Shown: positions 11,073 to 23,225 of the stretch, one piece after another
Numbering within the stretch: position 1 is the stretch's first letter
How the letters are laid out: each line of letters opens with the position of its first letter
DNA from: Mallotus nudiflorus
Taxonomy: Eukaryota; Streptophyta; Magnoliopsida; Malpighiales; Euphorbiaceae
DNA length: 64,000 nt
Assembly: GCA_947683625.1 (NCBI GenBank)
Contig: CANTUR010000069.1
Location: 3,782,001 to 3,846,000, forward strand
Direction of reading: 5' to 3'
Translations under genes and position numbers: made by a program
Notes under the pieces: model-generated
Database searches by the model: none
Told to the model about the DNA's origin: nothing
What the model saw: the letters and a program-made list of their open reading frames with translations, nothing else

Positions 11073-11470
11073 GTATGACCTCTATATGTTTCCAACTTTC
11101 AGCACTTCCTTTTACATGAGTGTGCACCACAAACCCATAATAGTTGATGATTTTATGAGTATTTTTTCCAACAGCTTTATTGATGTCAACAAGAACCTTA
11201 ATCTTATTATCATCCTTTATCTTATAAACTAATTAGTTTATCAGTTTATCCCATTTAAGGTTCAAATATTATGATAAAAGAAAACAATTGAAATGCACAA
11301 TAGTAGTTTGAGAATTATGAATGTATAAATACTCAAAATAATTTTATAATATCTATATGCAATAATCCTTTAAATGAAAATCATCATATAAAAAAAGAAT
11401 GCAAAAATTAGCTAACACAAAAAGAGCATAAAAACATGTTTCAATAATGAAATAAGAAAAATAAAAACAA
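11073..11470. repeat. Duplicated CACTA-associated block, copy 1 right part
   Basis: Continues the block interrupted by the solo LTR. 11078-11200 matches 13280-13400 and 11215-11470 matches 14105-14395, including aatcctttaaatg and agctaacacaaaaagagca. Copy 2 has about 660 extra bases between these two parts (13440-14105). Confidence 0.8.
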
Positions 11471-11474
11471 AATA

Positions 11475-11960
11475 AGAATTAGCCATTGTCATCATCCCTT
11501 TCACAATCATCATTAATTGTAGCATCATCCTTACTTTGAACATTTTGGTCTTCATCGTCACTAAAATTGTACATGTTGTGATCATTCAAATGCTCATGTA
11601 GTTGCCCACTTGTGCTTTCTTCCTCAAAATCTTTACAATGTAGCCTTTCACATATATTGTTAGTGTTTTTGTCATATAAAGCAATATAATTCATTTATGG
11701 CACATCTTCTTGGTACGCTTCTATATTATTTTGTGATTCATCATCATGCAATTCATTACTCTCTACAATTAATGGCTGAAATATAGATCTCTTAGTATGG
11801 TTTTGTTGACGACAAGCCACCAAACATCTTTTATATCCTCTATATAGTAGACTTATTTTGATTACGATGCTAATATAAAATCCTGATCAGTTTTTAAGAA
11901 TCTAATTGAATTTATATAGGTCAACCCTTATTTATCGGTCTTGAAATCTATACTCCTACT
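11475..11960 (-). pseudogene. CACTA (En/Spm) transposase C-terminal remnant, copy 1
   Basis: Minus-strand translation gives FILAS followed by VYYIEDIKDVWWLVV and RDLYF (about 11790-11915), the well-known 'PF.LASQA.QV.Y..D....W.VV......RD.Y' motif near the C-terminus of CACTA TNPD/TNP2-type transposases. It is followed by an acidic tail (NFSDDEDQNVQSKDDATINDD) ending with TAG or TAA near 11478. Stops at expected glutamine positions show decay. The catalytic part of the transposase is missing. The transposase would have bound element ends and cut them out. Confidence 0.7.
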
Positions 11961-12890
11961 GATGTGAACCAAGCCAATGCCTAATATGATGATGCACTCA
12001 AGTACGAAGCATCAATTACAAAGGCTAAAGCCAAGAGACTTAAAAATGCTTTACAAGGTTTAATGATATGATCATAATGTGATCCTAAGCTTAATTTTTA
12101 TCAATTCATATCTTGGTATTATGCTTCAATATTGTAGACATATATGATCGTAATGAGATCTTAAGCTCAATTTTTATTAATTCGTATCTTAGTAATATGC
12201 TTTGGTATTATAGCCATAACTTTTGCTACAGAAGTTGGATTTAGATGATTCAAAATGCTATGGAAAGCTAAGAAAATGATCTAAAAATTTCATAAAAATG
12301 TTGTGGAAAATTCAATCATCTTCTTAAGTGAAAGTGTTAGATACAATCATGTATGTGTTTAGACAAGGCTATACTTGATTATTATGTGTTTTACGTTTAG
12401 AATCACACGTGGCTGTGCATAATCTTGCATAAAACCATATAGGATAGAACCATCTTAATTTTTAGGGTTTTTTATGCTCATTTTTCAACCATCATTAATG
12501 TCTATTTTACCCTTTATTCTAAAAATATTATAAATAGCCATCTTAGGGCTATAAATAAAAGGTCATTGAATTTTTCTTTGATTAATATCAATTTATTTGA
12601 GAGGTTAGAGTCCATTTTTTGGTTCTTAAAAGAACTTCATGATTTTATTAAGCGAAGACTTGGTACTTTCAAACCTAGTTTGATTTGAACTTGAAATTGG
12701 CTTAGTTCAATATTAGGTTTTCATTGGATGACCTTTAATTCTTAAGATAAGTACAAATTTGATCCCTGTGGTTTTGCTTGTTTGGCAAAATCAGTCATGT
12801 GTTATTTTTTTGGCTTTTATGTGCCATGTGTTTTATATTTTTTTTACACTTTAGTACCATTCTAACTAATATCATCATTATTTTATGAGA
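11960..12890. mobile_element. LTR-like non-coding remnant with a small tandem repeat
   Basis: No coding signal. An approximately 82 bp unit is repeated (starting near 12066 and 12148: tatgatcataatgtgatcct / tatgatcgtaatgagatctt). A TATA-like ataaatagcc near 12533 and ataaataaaagg near 12553 suggest an LTR promoter/polyadenylation zone. At 12755-12870 a stretch beginning gtacaaatttgatccctgtg resembles the terminal repeats of Mutator-like elements, without a partner in view. The block is absent between the corresponding CACTA pieces elsewhere. Confidence 0.35.
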
Positions 12891-14105
12891 AAAAATTAAT
12901 ATAATATACCTAAAAATACTTAATTTTAGTTATTAGTGTAAAATGTTATTTTTGGTTAATAACTAAAAAAGTATATTAAAATTATCTCTTTGTAGAACAC
13001 ATCCATCGATATTGAATAAGTCTAGTAAGTTTAGCTTTTCCAACTAAATGAATGGGCATGTGAATTATAATGTCAAAAGAATCTAGTGAAAAAATCTTTT
13101 CTAATATAATTACTGTGAAGAGTGCTTTTCTATATCATATATAAGCACCGCATTTTACTAAACACAAATCATTTAAACTGATCTTCATCATCATTAGTTT
13201 CCATTTTAAACTTGTTCTAATATTTGAAAAAAATATAATATGCCATCTGACAATATTCAATTTTAATAGTGTTTTCCCACATTTGACCTCTATATGTTTT
13301 TAACTTTTAGCACTTCATTTTACATGATTGTGCACCACAAATTTGCAATAGTTAATGATTTTATAAGTATTTTTTCTAATAACTTTATTAATGTTAACGG
13401 GAATAAGAACATTAATCTATTGTCATCCTTTGTGTTCTAATCAACAACAATACATTTTGATTTCCCTCTACCCTACTTCTTTTTAATGACAGTTCCTGAT
13501 CAATATTCCACAAAATCAAATATCATAGTTTAAAAAAACACCAACATTGATGATGTTTTTTTTTAATTTAATAAATAAAATAAAATAAACCAAGATTACA
13601 AGAATTTTCATGTGGATTTTGAGTCTCTAGAATAATTTCTAAATGTAAAGAGGGTGGATGTGTAAAATCAAAATCTATAAATTGATCAACTGTCTGTATT
13701 TATGTCTTAAGTATGAGATTAGGAATTGCCAATGACTTCAAAATATATTGAATTGATTTTGATATGTTCATAGTAATAATGTTTTTTTTTTTAACATTCT
13801 ATATATCTTGTTAAGAGTTTGGAATACATTTTTTGAATTTTGGTTTCCCATCCTTTTCATCAAATTGAAATGGTAAATAGAGAGAAAATGATTAATTCAA
13901 ATGAAAATTCTAAATAGAGACCACACCAGTAATTAACTCATGTAAAGTTTATGATATGAGACTTAAATTAAAGGTAAAAAAATGTGCAAGTAACATTAAA
14001 TATAATTAAATGTAATTAAATAAGAAAAATTATATAGAAATAAAAAAAATAGTATTACATAGATTTTATAATTTTATCTATCATAATACAAATATTTTGA
14101 ATGTT
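12890..14105. repeat. Duplicated CACTA-associated block, copy 2 (with 660 bp extra)
   Basis: 12900-13280 matches 8280-8660 and 13280-13440 matches 11078-11235. 13440-14105 has no counterpart in copy 1: either inserted in copy 2 or deleted from copy 1. No coding sequence found. Confidence 0.75.
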
Positions 14106-14389
14106 AAGTGTAGTATCTAATTAGTTGATTAGTTTATTCCATTTAAAGTTCAAATTCTATGATCAAATACTAAGATAATAGAAAATTATTGAAACGCACA
14201 ATAATAGTCTAAGAATTATGAATGTACGAGCACTCGAAATAATTTTATGATATCTGTATTCAACAATCCTTTAAATGGAAATCATCATCTGAAAAAATAA
14301 TGCAAAAATCAGCTAACACAAAAAGAGCACAAAACAAGTAAAACATGTTTCATCAATGAAATGAGAAAAATAAAAACGAAATAAGAACT

Positions 14390-15060
14390 AGTCATTGTCA
14401 TCGTCCCCTTCACAATCATCATCAATTGTAGCATTATCCTTACTTTGAACATTTTGATCTTCATCATGACTAAAATTGTACACATTTTAATCATCCAAAT
14501 GCTCATATAGTTTCTCATTTATACTTTCTTCCTCAAAATCTTTAAGATGTAGCCTTTCACACCTATTGTCAATGTTTTTTTCATCTAAAGGAATATAATT
14601 CATATGTGGCACATCTTCTTGGTACACTTTTCCATTGTTTTGTGATCCATCATTATGCAATTCAGTACTCTCCACAATTAATGGGATGAAATATATATCT
14701 CTTAGTATGGTTTTGTTGATGGCAAGCCACTAAACATCTTTTATATCCTTTATATAGTATACTTGTTTAGATTAAGATGCTAGTACAAAATCCTTATCAG
14801 TTTTAAAACATCTATCTGAATTTACATGCATGAACTCCCATTTATTAGTCTTGAAACCTACACTCTTATGTCCAATATTTGAATGGAAACACATCATTAC
14901 CGGCATCAAAAGAAAATATAAAAATATATGTCAAAACACCATAATATTCTTTAATATAAGAAGAAATATCACCTTTTCACTAGAGTTTCACTATTTTGGC
15001 ATTTTGATGTGCATTCATGCCCCTTTACGTGAAATCTAAAATCATTGACAATGTATTTGT
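14390..15060 (-). pseudogene. CACTA (En/Spm) transposase C-terminal remnant, copy 2
   Basis: This copy extends further upstream than copy 1. On the minus strand it shows a weak FRFHVKGH segment (about 15040), DAGNDVFPFKYW-like sequence near 14885, then VLAS (about 14780-14795), VYYIKDIKDV, RDIYFIPLIVES, and the acidic tail (NFSHDEDQNVQSKDNATIDDD) ending at TAG near 14388. The order matches the last part of CACTA transposases. The segment 14487-14675 remains open for 62 codons. Many stops and frame shifts. Near-identical wording to 11475-11960 shows that the two come from one duplication or from two copies of one family. Confidence 0.7.
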
Positions 15061-15334
15061 CATAATAAGGACTAGCCGATTTGGACCCATTGCTAAATTA
15101 TGAAAACTTACATCTACATTTCATTCTTTATATAATTCAGACACCTAAAAGATAAAATAATTAACATTAACATAATATTAATAAATTAATTAATGGAAAA
15201 CCTTTTTATTTTTTTTTATGCTTACACGATGACTTAAGCACTTTGTAGATTGTTTTTTGCTAGATCCTTTTCATTCGCCATTGCTAGCTCCTTCTTATTT
15301 TTCTCTGTGTAAGTAAATGCAATAAAAATCTTCA

Positions 15335-15830
15335 GTATTATTAATGCAAAAGTTACTAATAAACATAAAGTAGTACACTTACTCTATAAACATTCACACT
15401 TCCTTATAATTTTGTAATATATACATCTATGCTTCATTAGATTTCTCCCTTTTGAATGTCAAAGGCTTAGACGAGCCTTTTAGATATCTTTTTTTTTAAA
15501 TGGACATATTACTTATACCAATATCCTCATAATCATCTTTTCAAAGTGGTCTATTGAATTTGGTCTCTATAGTATTTAAGTACAATGAGCAAAAGGTATG
15601 ACACTCGTTAATGATGCATCCTTTGGTTATCTATCCATCTGGATGTGCTTTGTTACATAAATATGATTTCAATGTTTGCATATACCTAAAAATACTTAAT
15701 TTTAGTAATTAGTGTAAAATTTTATTTTTGGTTAATAACTAAAAAAAGTATATTAAAATTACCTCTCAATAGGGTATATAGCAAGTTACTTAATTGAATG
15801 AAATAGAAGATTCAAATGAAGTAAATAATT
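15335..15830. repeat. Duplicated CACTA-associated block (copy of 7920-8360) plus a short shared tail
   Basis: Shares taatgcaaaagttac, acatctatgcttcatta and aatttggtctctatagtatt with 7920-8360. Its tail (gttacttaattgaatgaaat, about 15784) recurs near 19370 as gttacctaattgaatgaaat, so the family extends to 19 kb. Confidence 0.75.
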
Positions 15831-18529
15831 TAGACTAATTACAAAATGCTTAGTTACAAATTTAAAATGCTCAATCTAAAAAAAAAATCAATCATAAGGA
15901 CAATTTAATAACAATTATTAGAATCAATTCAAAAACATTAAAAGCGATATATTAATACTCATACCATTCAAATACAAATTATCAGCAAATACAAATTATC
16001 AGATATACTTAAATTCAAATGATTTAGTACAATTAAATTTAATACATTTAATGCACCACTATAAATTAAAAAACTTTATTCATTATAAAATACTTAATCA
16101 CAAATTTAAAATGACCAATCTACAAAATTAATGTCATCACAAGAGACAAAAAAAATTGCTTTCACTATTTTCACTGTCTGCCTTTCACCTCCCATTGCAG
16201 AAAAGTCTCTACTTTTCTCCTATGCTTTTCTCCAACTTATTAATTTCATAGCAATTCAAAACATTTCAAAAAAAAAAAATAATGGATAAAAAATTAGAGG
16301 AAAATTGAGATGTGAAATAATAAATTATTTTTAATATGTATCATTAAAATATTGTTATTTTAATACATGGTGTGAAAATAAAGCTATTCAGATAATAAAA
16401 AAGATTTAGAAGTGGGGAATTTCTCTAATAAAAGGTGATTGAGATTATTTGTGGTAATTTCTCCAATAAACAACAAACGTATGCTTAAAAGGGTCATATG
16501 GGGTTGATTTACTAGCTAGGAACTATAAGATTCATGCTCACTTGATGTTTTGGATTTCAGCCGTTGGGTTTTACTTTCCCCTTTGCTTTCTTATCTCTTA
16601 TTTTCTCTTTTCCAAAACAAACGATAGCAAGAATTCAAAGCAAAGAAAAAGTGAGATTGCTAGAAACCTTTCACCTCATATAAGGATTTTTGCTTCTCCT
16701 CTCTCTTTATGAGCAAGTGATATCTTCTTTCAATTTTTAATATTACAGTTCATAAATTACCAATTCTTTGCATGTTATTTAGAATCTGAATTTTCTTTTT
16801 TTATTTTATTTTCAAGGATCCATCAAATAGTTATCAATAAGGAGCATTGGCATCGAGCTTTTTTTTTTCTGTGGTGGGGTTGTTTGGTTTAAGTTACAGG
16901 TAAACCCTAATTTTTTTTTCTATTTTTGGTTTTTGAGGAAAAAAATTACAAGAAATGGTAAAGAATTTTGAAACATCAATTTGACATGGTATTGACTATT
17001 TTTTTTTCTTTTGTTTTTAATGCTCCTTTGTAGCAACTTAAGTTTATAGGTGTAGTTTTCTTTTTGTTTTTTTCTTTCTCTCGTTTGTATGTGCTTATAA
17101 TCATACTAACAGCCACTAAATCTTGATTTCTTAATGCAATTGACATTATTTGTGCTATTCCTAATCTTGCTCGTTTGCACCTAACCTAAAGTTTGATGGA
17201 ATACTTGTAGAAAAAACTTGAAGCATGCAATATATTATTAATTTTCTAAAAAGAAAAGTTGACAGTATTTTTTTTGTTCTTGGACATGATTGGTAATTAC
17301 TCTCTCTTTTATTGTAGATCTCTTATCTTAGTTATTTTTTTTTTTTGAATTGGGATGTTAATTTTTTTTCATTGTGGTTTGATTTACAGGAGAATCAGTT
17401 ACAGGACTCATAATCAAAATCATGGACATGTTGAAAATGATGATCATGGCACCCAGTTAGTGATGCTCCATTTATGAATGCTCTACTCCTTTCTATTAGA
17501 TTTGTGTTTGTACTGATTTTAAAAGCCTTGAAACTTGATGATTAGTTCATTTTTTTTGTCTTGCAATTGTCTGAGAAAACATGATGACGATGATTATTAT
17601 TCTGATCATGTTTATGTTTTTTTTTTTTTAAATTGAATTGAAATATTATATTTGTAGAGTCAATCTCTAATTTTTATGAATTTTGGTAGGGTTAGTTAAT
17701 TTTTGGATGTGATTATTATTTCATTCAAATTAAAAATCCATGCAAATATGGACTGCATTGATTGTGCATTTGACAGTACTCTTGTTTTGTTGTTATTTCT
17801 ATTTTTGTGCATTTGTCTTCTTAATTCTTTTTGTGGGGTATTAATTGGAGTTTAGATGGTTCAAAATTTCTAATGTCTGCTTATATTTAGAAATGTAGCA
17901 ATGTTTGATTTATCTTTTGTTTTACATTATTTTGAGAGTAGAAAAATATTTTCTTAAAATTTTACATTATTTTGAGAGTAGAAAAATATTTTCTTAAAAT
18001 TTTACTCTATTTTTTTTTTTATCTAAGTTATTTAATATTTGAAAAAAAAAATATTTTCAAATATTTTTGTGCTAATTATTGAATTCTTATTACATGCAAT
18101 TCAGGGCTCTAGTTAAAGAATGTTGATTTATTTTTTTTTTCCTTGGTTTTTTTTGCAAGTGTTCATTCAATCAATTAAAGAACATTTATTGAAAGATCAT
18201 GACATAGAAGTTACAATCTAGATGAATTTTTGTTGCAGAAATATAAGATATGTTGACCCTAGAGTTGTTATTAAGCATTGATAATTTTTTATGTTTACAC
18301 TAGATCACTTGAACTATTGATCATTTGTAGTTTTTTTTATTGTAGATGTAATAGTGAAATTAACTTATTTGTAAGGTTTATTTTTTAACAATATATTGAA
18401 TTTATGGTTATTTTACAATAAATGTGTACTTTATACATTTTATATATTTTATTTTAGCTTTTTTAAATTTATTATTATAAAATAAAAAAATTAAATATCA
18501 TAAAATCCATTACCTTATTACTAAATTTA
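15831..18529. other. AT-rich interior of a CACTA-like element; no intact gene
   Basis: No convincing coding sequence. 16580-16930 looks like a plant 5' leader: pyrimidine-rich, then an AG|GTAAACCCTAATT junction with a telo-box-like AAACCCTAA (about 16902-16910). Near 17391-17470 a short exon-like piece follows a TTTACAG acceptor and reads out as a histidine/asparagine-rich peptide for about 28 codons. These may be the transcribed 5' part of the decayed element whose end is at 18798; that is inference. Confidence 0.3.
17921..18000. repeat. Perfect 40 bp tandem duplication
   Basis: The 40 bp unit beginning tttacattattttgagagta is repeated exactly, 17921-17960 and 17961-18000. In such decayed surroundings an exact duplicate indicates a young event. 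Confidence 0.95.
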
Positions 18530-18798
18530 GCAATAAAATTTGATTTTCCGTTGCTAATTTAGAAAAATCAAATAGGTTCTTATTATTAAATTTAGCAACG
18601 AAATTTGAAATCCGTCGCTAAAATTAGCGCAGAATTCTTATTCTATTGCTAAATTAGCGACGAATTTCAAATTCTATCTCTAACTGATTCTGTTGCTAAT
18701 TTAGCAATGGAATCAGAATTCCGTTGCTAAAAAATAGTGACAAGCATTTTACCGATGAAAAAATTTCCGTCGCTAAAAATTGTCAGTTTTTTTTAGTA
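18530..18798 (-). mobile_element. CACTA terminal inverted repeat and subterminal repeat region
   Basis: Read inward from 18798 on the minus strand: tactaaaaaaaactgacaat, then about ten short motifs of the kind TTTAGCGACGGAA / TTCCGTCGCTAAA in both orientations. This is the typical subterminal structure of plant CACTA elements, whose ends are CACTACAAAAAAACTG-like. The first two bases of the CACTA end are altered (tacta). A matching opposite end was not found; the transposase remnants at 11.5 and 14.4-15.1 kb are oriented so that their 5' side faces this end. Confidence 0.8.
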
Positions 18799-20160
18799 AA
18801 AAGAAATTACTGACGGAGACCAAATTAATTAATCAAAAGAATATTCTTAAGACACCAAAAAATAAATAGTAAAAATAAAAGAATGAAAGAGATAAAGACA
18901 AGAGTATCATCTCTAAACACATAATTTATTATGCTTTGTTTATACTCCATTCACCGACCTTAACAGTAAGTTTACAAATTTACTTGATATAACATGCCAA
19001 ATTTGAAATATACGTTGAGAATGGGATCTAGAAGCAAAATCAACAAATGAATTAAAATATATAGATAAAAATATGCTCATATCATGTATAGATTAAATCA
19101 ACATGAAAATAAAAAAAATAAAAAAATAAAGGAATAGACCCTCTAATACGTTGTGAATAATATGTGCAAATTCATATGTTTACAAACAACATTCGTCAAA
19201 ATCATGAAAAATATTTCTTCCTATATGGCAATAAAACCATTGTGCCAACCACCATTTATTTTGTTATAATTTAGTAAAACTAATTCCAATTGAACTAGTA
19301 TTAAAGAAAATGTATCACTAGCTTCCAAAAAAATGATAAAGAATGAATAATCATCCTATTATAAGAAGTTACCTAATTGAATGAAATGGAGGATTCAAAT
19401 GAAGTAGAAAAAAAAAAGCACATTTTATAGTATGAGTGGTTCCTCATTATATCACTACCAAAGAGACTCAAAAGCAATTATTTTGGTGTCTCATTGGAAA
19501 CTAAAAACTTGCAATTTGAAATAACATTCTCATGTCATATGACTGACTATGGACAAGTGCTCCCACACAAAATTCTTAAAAACCTTTACATTCTTCTTTG
19601 TATAATGAAGACAATGCACCATAATCAATTTTGTTCTATATTCTAAAGCAAGCTTACACACTTGCAAAAGTACTTCACCACTATGAATGATATAACATCT
19701 CGAAAACCAATCTGCTAAAAACATACAATTTGCCATTATCAAATTATAAATATGGAAATCTCATAAAACAAACAAACAAATAAACAAGCTAGACATCTCG
19801 TATGCTTGGTTTGTGATAAAATTATATCAATTTTGACATGAAATCTAGTAACTATGAGCTTAAAAAACATAAGAATTCACTAAATACAACTAAATCAATA
19901 AATTACTAAATTTTTTTAGACTTTTTCAGATAGGCTATTAAAGAAAGAAATAAAATTTATTACCCACAAAAAATAAAGAGTTCCATGGTGGCAAAGATTA
20001 ACACCCTCATAATCAAAACCAATAATTAATTGCTTATGAGACAAATGGTTAAAGAAAAAAGCTGAAAAGCCTCAATAACAACATGGATTAGAGGTGCAAA
20101 TTGTAGTTCTTATCAAGCAATTGACTAACACTCAATAAATTGCACATGATTTCAAGTACA
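18799..20160. other. AT-rich non-coding sequence
   Basis: No recognisable gene. 19362-19412 repeats a phrase of 15781-15830. A 70-codon open stretch on the minus strand at 19530-19742 has no motif I know and is judged chance. 19990-20160 may still be protease/integrase debris of the copia element to its right. Confidence 0.4.
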
Positions 20161-20169
20161 AATAAAATA

Positions 20170-21351
20170 TTATTAATCAACTTTGTACTTAAACATGTTT
20201 GTACCAACACAGAGCCCATTCTTTTAATATCAACTAACTGCCATCTCCAGTCCTCACTTTGGAATAATAATTCTTATCCAAAGTCTTAAAGCTCTAGAAT
20301 CTTGAAGTCATATGATGTGTGCATCCATTGTTAATAAGCCATTCATTAGAATTCTAAGTTGTTACCAAACATTCTTTAACAACAATAGTCGTAAACAACT
20401 TCTCTTCTTAATCCTGAGTACCTTCGTTGACTTTAGTTGGTTGTGCTTGTGACTATTGGAGTTTATTAGTTGGACATAACCTCTTAATGTGTCAAAACTG
20501 TTTACAACCCCTACATTAAAATCCTGGTCTTTTCCAACAATAATATTCACTACAATTAGTCTTTTTACAAAACAGACATGGTGGATACTTTGCTCTCTTT
20601 CTTCCTCTATTTTCCTACTAATCTTTCTTCTCCTTTCTATTCTTTCTATTAAAACTTCTTTTCCTACTAGACTTAGCTTGTAACTTAGAACTTTGAAAAG
20701 CTACAAGAGCCCTTTTTCTTTTGACTTCTCCTCATCCCTAAATGTTTTTCTTTATTCAATAGCTTGTAGAGCATTTACAAGCTTAGTAAGTATGAGTATG
20801 GATAAGTCCTAGGTATCCTCAAGATAGCAAATCTTTGCTTCAAACCTCTCTAGCAAAGTTATCATCACCTTATCTATAATCCTTTTTCTAGCAATTCTTC
20901 TCCCATTAGCCTAATTTGGTTTACTAGCTTCATGACTTTGTCAATGTAAGACTTTACATTCTCAGTCTCTTTCATTTTAAAAAGGTCAAATTCCTTTCTC
21001 AAATTGAAGAGCTGCATTTATTTTTTTATCACTCCCTTGGATCTCCATTTTTAACTTATCACATACTTGCTTTGCAGTTTCACAACCCATTATTCTTATA
21101 AAAATGGTTTCATCAATAGTGGCATGGAGGGTACTCAAAGTTCTAAATTTTTTGAAAACTCTTTCTTCATGAGTCTTTATCTGATTCAAAGTTGGATTTA
21201 CTAATAAGTCAGTCTCCATTTCTTTTTCCACTACTTTCCACAGTAGCAAACCCTTAAGGTAAGCTTGAATTTTAATAGACCAAACATTGTAATTCTCTCC
21301 TATGAAAATAGGAGGAGTTAAGCTTGAGATGCTACTGTAACTTATAGCCAT
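20170..21351 (-). pseudogene. Copia-type gag-protease pseudogene
   Basis: From the ATG at 21351 it shows PPIFIGENYNVWSIKIQAYL (gag N-terminus) and a UBN2-type region to about 20985 (121 codons open), then frame changes. Two zinc knuckles lie near 20465-20575: the first reads CLFCKKTNCSEYYC, where the histidine is replaced by cysteine, and the second has a stop inside (CRGCKQF*HIKRLC). At about 20300-20350 the protease segment reads WLINNGCTHHMT, where the expected catalytic aspartate (D-S-G) is asparagine (N-N-G). GDGS follows near 20245. Beyond 20170 nothing clear remains, so integrase and RT are lost. The element is dead at the particle, protease and coding levels. Confidence 0.82.
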
Positions 21352-21451
21352 ATCTCACATACTCTCTTTTTGTTTGAATGTTTAAGGTTTAGTGAATAGC
21401 TTCCTTTTTTTTACTCACAATTTCTCAAGGATCAAAGAAAAAATTTTCTTT

Positions 21452-21463
21452 ACTTTGATACCA
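21452..21463 (-). other. Primer-binding site of the 20-21 kb copia element
   Basis: Minus-strand TGGTATCAAAGT, two bases inside the LTR end (CTAACA), resembles the initiator-tRNA-Met primer-binding site. It is 100 bp upstream of the gag ATG, the usual arrangement. Confidence 0.7.
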
Positions 21464-21465
21464 AT

Positions 21466-21775
21466 TGTTAGTAAAATCAACAGAAGGTAAGAAAAAAAAT
21501 ATAAGAGAAGAAATAAACTTAATTTTAGGAAAATCTCTCTACATAATTTTTACTTCTTATACTTGTATTTATAGTACAAAAAAAATACATAAAAGTTTAT
21601 AACAAACATACTTAATTAAGGAGCTTTAATTTTGCCGAAGTTATTCTCCACCTCACATATCAATCAACTACACTTAGTATAATTTTTATTTTATTTTGCC
21701 AAAATTGAGCTTTACCATACAATCAAATATATTTTAAAAAATTATATAGAACAGGTCTTGACAACATAATTGTTA
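21466..21775 (-). mobile_element. 5' LTR of the 20-21 kb copia element (outer end uncertain)
   Basis: The inner end is clear: minus-strand ...CTAACA next to the primer-binding site (plus-strand TGTTAG at 21466). The outer end is placed near 21775 (gacaacataattgtta) because plus-strand aaca-type ends occur there, giving a short LTR of about 300 bp; this limit is inference. A TATA-like tatttatagtac on the plus strand is compatible with an LTR promoter region. Confidence 0.5.
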
Positions 21776-23225
21776 CTGTCATCAATTAGACTACCTTAGA
21801 AGGTGAAAATCCTAAGCCTTAAATAAGATATTGGGTTGTATTTTTTAGTCTATTATTAGATATATTCTAGTATATTATTAGGTTATATTTTATTGGACAA
21901 AAAAGTCTTATTCATCCATATGTATTGAGTTTAGTTTATGTATACAATTTTTTCAGTTATATAAAAAATGCTAAGGATTACATTCTTTTTTTTTTTTTTT
22001 CTATAACTATTGGTATTTAAAATTTATAAAACTTTAATTAATTTGATTTAATTAGGATAGAAATATAAAGATAATAAAAAAATTCAATGGTTTATTTAAA
22101 AGTGACTATATACCTTATGACTTGAACTTAAGACTACTTGAGTTGATATTAACAATTATTGGTACATTAGCAAGTTATTTACTGATAGACATTTCATGGT
22201 TAGAATTAATATTTGGTATAAAAGATTTCATTCCAAAACTTCATTGCTAATTCACTACTTTTGTGTAGTGTTAACTTAATTATGCTAACCATTCATGTAT
22301 GTAACTAGTGAACCAAAATTATCTAAAAGGCCAAACTGCTCCTTAAAATAGACTAATGCCATGCAATTTTTTTTAACTCACCAATGCTTATACATATATA
22401 GATATGCTTAATAACACTGGTTGCAACTATTTTCTTGTTTAATTTCAAAATATGTCTCTCTTGAGTCATAAGCATTCTTGTTTATTTAACCATAACTACC
22501 TATAAAATCATTACTTATCATAAGCTTGTTAGTGCAATATGACCAATGACATATATTTTCTTGTTTAATTTCAAATCATTGCATTTATGAATTTCATAAT
22601 CGTATAATGGTTATGGGACACCACACTACACTTGGATACTACATTTAATAAAAAGTACATATAATACAAAAGAGGAACACAAACACTCAATTATTGATCA
22701 ATTGTATTATAACATGACAGAAACAATGAAAATCAACAAACACCTAAGAACATAATATTAAAAACAACTATTAAACAATACATGTTTTTTTAAGTACAGT
22801 AATCAATAATTCAAAATGAAATGAGACAATAGAGAATTGATAATACTTACATTAAATATGAGATATTCTCAAATGTTGTATATTCTTCACCTAAATAGAT
22901 TAACAATGAATTTATTCATTAACAATAAATATTGAAGTGCTTATAATCATATTCGAAAAAAAAAAAAAAATTCACTTATTGTTTTGTTTAATTGAAAAAG
23001 TGAACTATGATGAGAACAAAGAACTACAATGCAGAAATAGGATTTGTTCAATTTGTTTATTGAAGAACAAATTGTATATGAAAAAACTACAATGACAAGT
23101 GTTTAAAATGTTTAATTACAATTGAAAAATGGGATTAGTCGAAAGTGTTTGATTATTAGTGGAATTAATTATAAGTATAAACCTAACACATAAAGATAAA
23201 AATTATCACATAAAAAACTAGTACA
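21776..23225. other. AT-rich non-coding stretch
   Basis: No gene or element with recognisable ends. The phrase ttcttgtttaatttcaaa occurs twice (about 22430 and 22558) and hints at short repeats. Long A and T runs are frequent. Confidence 0.4.

Noticed and set aside
19530..19742. 70-codon minus-strand open frame
   Set aside because: No motif, no initiation or splice context and no repeat partner; treated as chance.
21466..21775. Full-length copia element between 20 and 22 kb with two LTRs
   Set aside because: Only one LTR-like end beside the primer-binding site is visible; integrase, RT and the other LTR are missing.
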